Assembly: GCA_934276485.1 (NCBI GenBank)
Contig: CAKQTE010000062.1
Span: 1 to 29,570, forward strand
Source of the DNA: an uncultured Spirochaetales bacterium
Lineage (GTDB): Bacteria > Spirochaetota > Spirochaetia > Sphaerochaetales > Sphaerochaetaceae
Direction: 5' to 3'
DNA: 29,570 nucleotides
The position numbers and the translations under genes were made by a program. Positions 24,425 to 29,570 of this stretch are shown piece after piece (within the stretch, counting starts at the first letter, position 1; the number at the start of each line of letters is the position of its first letter). The notes beneath the pieces are model-generated. The model worked only from the letters and a program-made list of their open reading frames with translations, had not been told where the DNA came from and did not search any database.

Positions 24425-24706
24425 TTATATCCTCTGCATTGAATTGAAGATATCTTCTCTTTGAAGCTTGATGATTACACTAATTTCAGAGCCAAGTGCC
24501 TCTAGCGCTTCCGAAAGAGCCTTGAATTCGACTTTCATGTTCTCTGTGTCTGCAATCATCATCATATTGAAGTATCCATCAACAATTGTTTGTGAGATAT
24601 CCAGGATGTTCACATTATTGTCTGCAAGAAGAACACATACACGTGCAATGATTCCAACCTGGTCTTTTCCAACAACTGTTATTATCGATCTTGATTTATT
24701 ACCCAT
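24425..24706 (-). CDS. ACT-domain protein (UPF0237)
   Basis: The product is 93 aa, a single ACT domain (SIITVVGKDQVGIIARV, NNVNILDISQTIVDGYFNMMMI) of the UPF0237 type, probably sensing an amino acid or related ligand for the DUF711 partner. The second ATG (24706) is preferred: AAAGGA lies 8 nt before it, while it is only 2 nt from the first ATG at 24712. The upstream HAD gene stop overlaps the first ATG as TAATG, so all three genes form one operon. Confidence 0.92.
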   Translation of the reverse strand: MGNKSRSIITVVGKDQVGIIARVCVLLADNNVNILDISQTIVDGYFNMMMIADTENMKVEFKALSEALEALGSEISVIIKLQREDIFNSMQRI

Positions 24707-24711
24707 CTTCA

Positions 24712-25443
24712 TTATCCTTTGATGGAAAACCTTCCATCTAGCTTATCGTATAGGAATTTCCACATCTCATCGTATGATCCATGAGGAAATTCGTTTATAT
24801 CTACATTCTTTCTATTGATCAAGCAATCTGTTAGCAAAAAGACAGATAGTCCCACGTCTCTTGCAACCATATCTTCCTCTGCATCATTTCCAATCATTAT
24901 GCACTCTTCGGGACGAAGATTGCACTTGGAAAGTATCTCTTCATAGTACTTAACATTTGGCTTACAAAAGTGTGACTCTTCATATGTCGTAATCAGAAGA
25001 AAATCTTCTTTATCCAAGCCTGCCCATCTAGCTCTATTTAGAGTCGCTGCTCGAGGGAACACTGGATTTGTGGCAAGAATCACATCCAGCCCCGCTCTCT
25101 TTAAGTCCTTTATCGTCTTGTTTGCACGAGGATCAAAACCACAGCTAGGCTGAGCCTTGTTGAATTCACCTGTATAGAAAACATCGAATGCATCTCTATC
25201 ATCTAGGACTCTAGATCCAAGAATCGATGCGAAGCTTTCCCAAAAGACATCTTCATTGCTTTTCTTACCATCATTGTGGACAGCTTTGTCAAAGCTTTGC
25301 CAAATTGCGCCAATTAGCTTATTGCTATCATATCCCTTGGCTTCCACATGTTTCGATAGCAATGATAAATAAGATTTAAGGAACTTCTCTTCCTCCATTG
25401 GAAGTAGTGTTCCATCCAAATCAAAAAGAACTGCTTTAATCAT
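24712..25443 (-). CDS. HAD-superfamily hydrolase (phosphatase-like)
   Basis: The product is 243 aa. HAD motifs occur in order: DLDGTL with nucleophile D8 and acid D10, motif II ATNP, lysine motif KPNVKYY, and GNDAEEDM for Mg2+ binding. An inserted helical cap lies between motifs I and II. The substrate is unknown; the family covers phosphoglycolate and nucleotide phosphatases. ATG at 25443 gives MIKAVLFDLDGTL; the in-frame start 17 codons upstream adds residues foreign to the family. It is first in the operon with the ACT and DUF711 genes. Confidence 0.9.
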   Translation of the reverse strand: MIKAVLFDLDGTLLPMEEEKFLKSYLSLLSKHVEAKGYDSNKLIGAIWQSFDKAVHNDGKKSNEDVFWESFASILGSRVLDDRDAFDVFYTGEFNKAQPSCGFDPRANKTIKDLKRAGLDVILATNPVFPRAATLNRARWAGLDKEDFLLITTYEESHFCKPNVKYYEEILSKCNLRPEECIMIGNDAEEDMVARDVGLSVFLLTDCLINRKNVDINEFPHGSYDEMWKFLYDKLDGRFSIKG

Positions 25444-25508
25444 ACCAAAAGAATAACGTATTTGATTGCTTCTAGAAAAGAAGTGACGTAGCAAGCTATC
25501 TTTGGAAT

Positions 25509-26855
25509 TTAAACTTCTGGCAAATCGTCTACTCTCACTTTATAGATAAGGTCTTTTACCTCTTCCTTGCGCAAAAACATAATCAGGTATACAGGATAAT
25601 ATGTGATAGATTCCTCTACGATAGTATTGCCTTCATGGAAAACAATACCGCTACCGCCATATCGATTCAGCATATTATCCAATGCAACATGATGCTTGGA
25701 GTTTTTGCCTGACTTTATCTCAAGAGGCATCACTTTTCCATTGCTCTCAACCAAAAAGTCTATCTCACCAATCTTCTTATTATTTAGATAATAAGGAGTA
25801 AATCCATGTTTATTCAGTTCTGTTGCAATGAAGTTTTCATAGATAGCACCATTGTTAATCTGTATATCACCTTGAAGAATCTTTATCTGTGTTCCCTCCA
25901 AGTACATTGATGACAACAGTCCACTGTCACACAAAAAGAGCTTGAATAGATTAGAGTTCTTTGAAAGCATCAATGGATATACTGGTTCATCTACAACATA
26001 GATAGGAAGTGCAACTCCAGCATCTTTAAGCCAAAGAAAACTGTTTTCATAACGACTAAAACGCGCTTTCTCATTTAAACTCTTTAAGATAAATCGCTTG
26101 TTTTGGCTATTTAGCTCAGAGGGAATCAAATCAAAAACGTTCTTTATCTGAAGCTTGTGCTCTGCATCGTACTTTGAAATATCCTGTCTGTATAAGTTAA
26201 TGATACTGCTCTGTACCTCAATGACATTTCTGATGTTGTTTGTTTTCAAATATGCATTGACTGCATCAGGCATGCCGCCAACTATTAGATATAGATGAAA
26301 CAATGATAGAAGTCTGGAATGTATGACGCTATCGATCTGGGTTTTCTCTTCATAACATTTCTTTAGGTATACGATGATGTTTTCCTTGATTCCACAAGCA
26401 TAAAAGAATTCTTCTAGATCTAGTGGATACATATCGAATATATCCATATAGCCTACAGGCATAGACCTTATATCTTTCAATTCAAGGCCAAGAAGACTAC
26501 CACTTAGTATATAGCGGTAGCTTCCCTCATCTACAAGAAATTTGATTGCAGTTATAAGGCTAGGTATTTCCTGTACTTCATCAAAGAAAATCAGAGTATC
26601 CCCTTTGATCAATGTTTTTTCTGCAAATGCCGATAATCTTAATAATATATCATCGGCACTTGTGACATTCTCAAATAGCTTTAATGCTTCTTTGTTTTCA
26701 TAGAAGTTAATCTCAACGAAAGAAGAGTATTTCTTGCCAACTTCACGAATTATAAAAGTTTTACCACTTTGACGAGCACCTGTGATAAGTAACGCCCTAT
26801 TTTCTTGTGTTGCAAGGAACTGTTCAATTCGATTTTGTATTTTTCTATATAACAT
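25509..26855 (-). CDS. AAA_14/DUF4143 ATPase
   Basis: The product is 448 aa. Residues about 15-130 are an AAA_14 ATPase: Walker A GARQSGKT at 26-33, Walker B LIFFDEVQE with D92-E93, and sensor SGSLLG. The C-terminal half is DUF4143, with GEIDFLVESNGKVMPLEIKSGKN near residues 365-387. This D...ExK pattern is like a PD-(D/E)XK nuclease core. These proteins are abundant and variably present in anaerobes; suggested links to mobile DNA or toxin-antitoxin-like loci are unproven. No Shine-Dalgarno is visible before the ATG. Three repeats with 33-bp spacing lie directly upstream, a possible binding site for the protein itself. The gene is A+T-rich. Confidence 0.9.
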   Translation of the reverse strand: MLYRKIQNRIEQFLATQENRALLITGARQSGKTFIIREVGKKYSSFVEINFYENKEALKLFENVTSADDILLRLSAFAEKTLIKGDTLIFFDEVQEIPSLITAIKFLVDEGSYRYILSGSLLGLELKDIRSMPVGYMDIFDMYPLDLEEFFYACGIKENIIVYLKKCYEEKTQIDSVIHSRLLSLFHLYLIVGGMPDAVNAYLKTNNIRNVIEVQSSIINLYRQDISKYDAEHKLQIKNVFDLIPSELNSQNKRFILKSLNEKARFSRYENSFLWLKDAGVALPIYVVDEPVYPLMLSKNSNLFKLFLCDSGLLSSMYLEGTQIKILQGDIQINNGAIYENFIATELNKHGFTPYYLNNKKIGEIDFLVESNGKVMPLEIKSGKNSKHHVALDNMLNRYGGSGIVFHEGNTIVEESITYYPVYLIMFLRKEEVKDLIYKVRVDDLPEV

Positions 26856-26875
26856 AATAAAAGAATGATACAGAA

Positions 26876-26955
26876 ATTACACTTTTTCAAGATTAAAACA
26901 CTCAAAAAATTACACTTTTTCAGAGTATTCGCATGAATAAAATGACACTTTTTCA
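26876..26955 (-). repeat. Three 14-bp direct repeats spaced exactly 33 bp upstream of the DUF4143 gene
   Basis: The minus-strand core TGAAAAAGTGTAAT occurs at 26876-26889 and 26909-26922, and with one change (TGAAAAAGTGTCAT) at 26942-26955. The spacing of 33 bp, about three helical turns, places all copies on the same DNA face. The array fills the gap between cdsB and the ATPase start. Because 33 is a multiple of three, the repeats also give an apparent LKKCNF-repeat peptide in one frame, but no start signal supports it as a gene. Confidence 0.8.
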
Positions 26956-26960
26956 AGCAT

Positions 26961-28220
26961 TCATTCTATCATTACCGAAAGAATGGTCTTATCTGTCTCT
27001 TCCATACCCTTTCTTGCAATCTCACCAACGGAAGCTATCGTCTTTTCAATATCATCCTTGACAATGCCTTCTCCTGCTGCGAAAGTCTCATGTTCGCTAG
27101 TAAGCATATCAGCCATAAGAGCCGCATCCAAAGCACTTGCAATCTTTGCAGCACAGCTTTGCTTTGCGCCATCGCAAAGTATTCCAGATACATTTGCAAG
27201 TGTATTTACGATAGTTGATTTGATCATATCTACACTTCCACCCTTGAGCCATGTAATTGCAGCGCCAGCTCCGCAAGATGCACTAACAGCTCCGCAATAC
27301 GCGCTTAGGCGTCCTATCTTGGATTTTTGATGTATGGAGATCAAGTTCGAGATAATCAATGCACGTAATAGCTTCTCATGTGAAACGCCCAAGTACTCTG
27401 CATAGACAACAACTGGCATTGTTACAGTAATTCCTTGATTTCCAGATCCGGAGTTGATTACAACAGGATTTAAGCATCCACTCATACGAGCATCGCTACC
27501 TGCTGCTGCATATGCACGAGCTTTGCTGTTTACGCCTTCTCCATAGTACTTCAGGATATTCTTTCCTACCCCTACTCCCCAATTGCCATCAATGCCTTCT
27601 TTTGCAATAGCGCTATTGTACTCAATTGCACGTTCAAGAATAGCAGTAAGAGCATCCAGATCTGTTGTCTCTGCAAATTCAACGATATTCTTGACGCTCA
27701 TGCCTTCATATATGCACTCTTTTCCATTCTCTTCATGGTAGATCTTTGAAAACAGGATTTCCCCATCAAGAACTTTCTGAACAATATTAGTATGGCTTCC
27801 AGCTATCTCAACGGTTGCAGTGTGATCTTTCCCTTGAAGAGTTACTCTAATGTGTAGCTTACAGTCTGATGAGAGAAGCTTTACTTTGATGTTCTTCATC
27901 AAGGTCTTTGCTTTAAGTCTATCTTCCTCATCAACTGTACTCAAAACCTCCAGCTCCAATTCTGGATTTCCACCGAGAGCTCCAAGTGCAGTTGCAGCTT
28001 CGATGCCTTTCATTCCTTCTGAAGATGGAACCACAACACCTTTTACGTTCTTGATGATGTTTCCTGATGCTTCTACTACTCCAGACACTATCTCATCATT
28101 CAATAGAGACGAACAAACAGCAGAGGCATATGCAATTGCTATCGGCTCAGTACATCCAAGAGCAGGAACCATCTCATCCTTGAGAATTTGAGTAAATCTA
28201 TCATATAGGCTTCTATCCAT
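26961..28220 (-). CDS. L-cysteine desulfidase / L-serine ammonia-lyase (CdsB/UPF0597 family)
   Basis: The product is 419 aa. The family degrades L-cysteine to pyruvate, ammonia and sulfide, and related members act on L-serine, using a [4Fe-4S] cluster. Motifs include VPALGCTEPIAIAYA at the start, GGNPELELEVL, GSHTNIV, GSDARMSGCLNPVVINSGSGNQG, and SAYCGAVSASCGAGAAI with CDGAKQSCAAKIA late, which hold the cluster cysteines. ATG at 28220 is preferred to a TTG 7 codons upstream because AAAGG lies 10 nt before it. It is probably monocistronic and divergent from the phosphatase-fold gene. Confidence 0.9.
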   Translation of the reverse strand: MDRSLYDRFTQILKDEMVPALGCTEPIAIAYASAVCSSLLNDEIVSGVVEASGNIIKNVKGVVVPSSEGMKGIEAATALGALGGNPELELEVLSTVDEEDRLKAKTLMKNIKVKLLSSDCKLHIRVTLQGKDHTATVEIAGSHTNIVQKVLDGEILFSKIYHEENGKECIYEGMSVKNIVEFAETTDLDALTAILERAIEYNSAIAKEGIDGNWGVGVGKNILKYYGEGVNSKARAYAAAGSDARMSGCLNPVVINSGSGNQGITVTMPVVVYAEYLGVSHEKLLRALIISNLISIHQKSKIGRLSAYCGAVSASCGAGAAITWLKGGSVDMIKSTIVNTLANVSGILCDGAKQSCAAKIASALDAALMADMLTSEHETFAAGEGIVKDDIEKTIASVGEIARKGMEETDKTILSVMIE

Positions 28221-28323
28221 CAAAACACACCCTTTGTCCAATATAGTCGTTCATATCCATCTTACACCAAATGGACACATTAACAAAATTCTATTTTTGA
28301 TATTGTTTTTACTGATTTTTGTG

Positions 28324-28329
28324 TAAAAT
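28324..28329 (+). promoter_or_regulatory. -10-like element 7 nt before the phosphatase-fold gene start
   Basis: TAAAAT ends exactly 7 nt before the ATG at 28337, the same -10-to-ATG distance as in xseA (18675-18680 to 18687). No Shine-Dalgarno is present. The -35 region is weak: TTGTTT at 28303-28308 with a 15-bp spacer. A leaderless message is predicted. Confidence 0.4.
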
Positions 28330-28336
28330 CGTTACT

Positions 28337-29443
28337 ATGAAGAAAGCAATCAAGACCACTTTAATCGTTGTACTATCGATTATCGGAGCCATGCTAATAA
28401 TGGCTCTAGGATATGTATTACATGTCGTAATCCAATACTCAAGAATTGAAGACAATCTAGCTATAGAAACAGAGAATGTACGCACATCGATTCTGGAAGA
28501 AGGTGTAGAGTATTCAATAGTTACCTACAACATTGGTTTTGGTGCATATGGCCCTGATTATTCATTCTTTATGGATAAAGGCACTCTTAAAGACGGTACC
28601 AAGCTTGTTGGTAAATATGGAAAATCAATATCAACAGACCACACCCTCAAAAACACAACTGGAGCTTTGGATACTCTAGAGAGTCTTGAGGCCGACATAA
28701 TGCTATTGCAGGAAGTTGATCTCAAGTCAGATAGAACAAAGGGTGTAAACCAAGTTGATATGGTTACAGATTCCTTCAAGAGTGATTATAGCTATAGCTA
28801 CATATCAGACTTCCACTCTGCATACCTCTTCTATCCATTTACAGATCCACATGGAAAGACAGAAGCAGGCCTTATGACTCTATCGAAATACTTAGTAACA
28901 TCAACAATAAGGCATAGCTATCCAGTGCCTTCTGGACTAGGAAAACTATTTGATCTAGATAGATGTTTCTCCCTTCATAGGATTCCTGTAGACAATGGGA
29001 AGGAACTTGTTGTTATAAATAGCCACATGTCTGCATACGATGAGGGAGGAAAAACAAGACAGCTTCAGCTTGAAAAGCTTACTGGAATAATGAGTGAGGA
29101 ATACAATAAAGGTAACTACGTAATTGTAGGAGGAGACTTCAACCATATCCTAGGAGAAGACATCGTTGACATATATCCTACTTGGGAAGCAACTCCAGAT
29201 TGGATAGCAGTTCTATCCTCAGAAGACCTACCAGAGCACTTTGAGCTTGCTAGAGCTAAAAACTACAAGGATGTCCCAACATGTAGAAGTGCCGATATCC
29301 CTTGGGAAAAGGGATATACATATACAGCGATTGTTGATGGATTCATCGTCTCAGACAATATCAAATATGAGACTGAAAACATTGAGACAGACTTCAGATA
29401 CTCAGATCATCAGCCTGTCTTGATGAAATTCAAATTGAAATAG
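28337..29443 (+). CDS. Membrane-anchored endonuclease/exonuclease/phosphatase-family protein
   Basis: The product is 368 aa. A hydrophobic segment at about residues 8-30 is a signal anchor without a lipobox, placing the domain outside the inner membrane. EEP-fold motifs follow: TYNIGFG, LLQEVD with the metal-binding Glu, INSHMSAYD, GGDFNH and the final SDHQPVLM with the catalytic Asp-His. The fold includes DNases, sphingomyelinase-like phosphodiesterases and inositol phosphatases; the extracytoplasmic location favours a phosphodiesterase or phosphatase acting on lipid or extracellular DNA. ATG at 28337 was chosen over an upstream TTG. It is separated from cdsB by a divergent promoter region and followed by the hairpin cluster at 29453. 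Confidence 0.88.
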   Translation: MKKAIKTTLIVVLSIIGAMLIMALGYVLHVVIQYSRIEDNLAIETENVRTSILEEGVEYSIVTYNIGFGAYGPDYSFFMDKGTLKDGTKLVGKYGKSISTDHTLKNTTGALDTLESLEADIMLLQEVDLKSDRTKGVNQVDMVTDSFKSDYSYSYISDFHSAYLFYPFTDPHGKTEAGLMTLSKYLVTSTIRHSYPVPSGLGKLFDLDRCFSLHRIPVDNGKELVVINSHMSAYDEGGKTRQLQLEKLTGIMSEEYNKGNYVIVGGDFNHILGEDIVDIYPTWEATPDWIAVLSSEDLPEHFELARAKNYKDVPTCRSADIPWEKGYTYTAIVDGFIVSDNIKYETENIETDFRYSDHQPVLMKFKLK

Positions 29444-29444
29444 A

Positions 29445-29570
29445 ATGAACCTCCTCGACCCAAGGGTCGAGGTATCGGAAGCCTAGCGGCTTCACCATCT
29501 TGTATAGATTTTGGCCTACATGCCAAAATCTAGCTCAGGTTGCGATTCATATAGTTTCTTGTAAGAATCC
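29445..29570 (-). mobile_element. Putative right end of an IS200/IS605-type element (partial, with possible guide-RNA scaffold)
   Basis: Three perfect hairpins lie one after another: CCTCGACCC, AA, GGGTCGAGG (29453-29472); GAAGCC, TAGC, GGCTTC (29478-29493); GATTTTGGC, CTACAT, GCCAAAATC (29507-29530). Read leftward, an open frame running in from the edge (DSYKKLYESQPELDFGM, stop at 29516-29518) ends in the third hairpin, and the last hairpin is followed by GAGGTTCA. A hairpin then GAGGTTCA next to a leftward ORF end resembles, from memory, the right end of IS200/IS605-TnpB elements, whose RNA scaffold covers this stretch. The element body is outside the window, so a strong terminator array is an alternative. 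Confidence 0.45.

Noticed and set aside
26876..26955. Possible mini CRISPR array
   Set aside because: Only three 14-bp cores with 19-bp gaps that are not spacer-like, and no cas genes; repeat length is too short.
26750..26956. Minus-strand frame with LKKCNF repeats (68 aa)
   Set aside because: It comes from the 33-bp repeats and overlaps the DUF4143 gene; no start signal.

Overview
The window reads as a low-G+C, anaerobic bacterium with an outer membrane, most likely a spirochaete (Sphaerochaeta/Treponema-like), with moderate confidence. Clues are an oxygen-independent ribonucleotide reductase with its radical-SAM activase, a 2x[4Fe-4S] ferredoxin, and a substrate-binding protein whose signal peptide ends in an A-x-A-like site with no lipobox cysteine, implying a free periplasm. 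The ACT/DUF711 pair, xseAB-purU and a TrpXYZ-like ABC transporter are compatible with spirochaetes but also occur in Firmicutes. No rRNA or tRNA gene was seen.

Region 1 (101-5967, minus strand) is a visibly A+T-rich four-gene operon and the most unusual part. Tightly coupled genes encode a membrane-anchored coiled-coil protein, a membrane-anchored coiled-coil protein ending in an McrB-like AAA+ domain, a DUF2357/McrC-like protein with no visible nuclease motif, and a small degenerate Hsp70/actin-fold-like protein. I read it as a membrane-tethered relative of McrBC/coiled-coil defence systems, function unproven.

Region 2 (6152-12671) holds nrdD (with a C-terminal glutaredoxin domain) and nrdG, with two NrdR-type boxes 31 bp apart at the nrdD promoter, then a small acidic protein, a DapB-like protein that seems to lack the catalytic domain, and DNA topoisomerase III. 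Region 3 (12711-15628) is a three-gene ABC importer operon behind a promoter with two 18-bp inverted repeats 31 bp apart and an eight-codon leader peptide containing Trp. Region 4 (15685-18287) has an unknown protein, a T-box-controlled brnQ (apparent isoleucine specifier AUC) and a ferredoxin.

Region 5 (18381-23062) has a degenerate 12-bp repeat array, then xseA-xseB-purU, an RluA-type pseudouridine synthase, a BI-1 family membrane protein and a Bcp peroxiredoxin. Region 6 (23059-28220, minus strand) has DUF711, an ACT-domain protein, a HAD phosphatase, a DUF4143 ATPase preceded by three 33-bp-spaced repeats, and a CdsB-type L-cysteine desulfidase/L-serine dehydratase. Region 7 (28337-29570) has a membrane-anchored endonuclease/exonuclease/phosphatase-fold protein followed by three consecutive hairpins that look like the right end of an IS200/IS605-type element running off the edge.

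Two plus-strand genes (xseA and the phosphatase-fold gene) have a -10-like hexamer exactly 7 nt before the ATG and no Shine-Dalgarno sequence, suggesting leaderless transcripts beside many genes with strong SD sequences.
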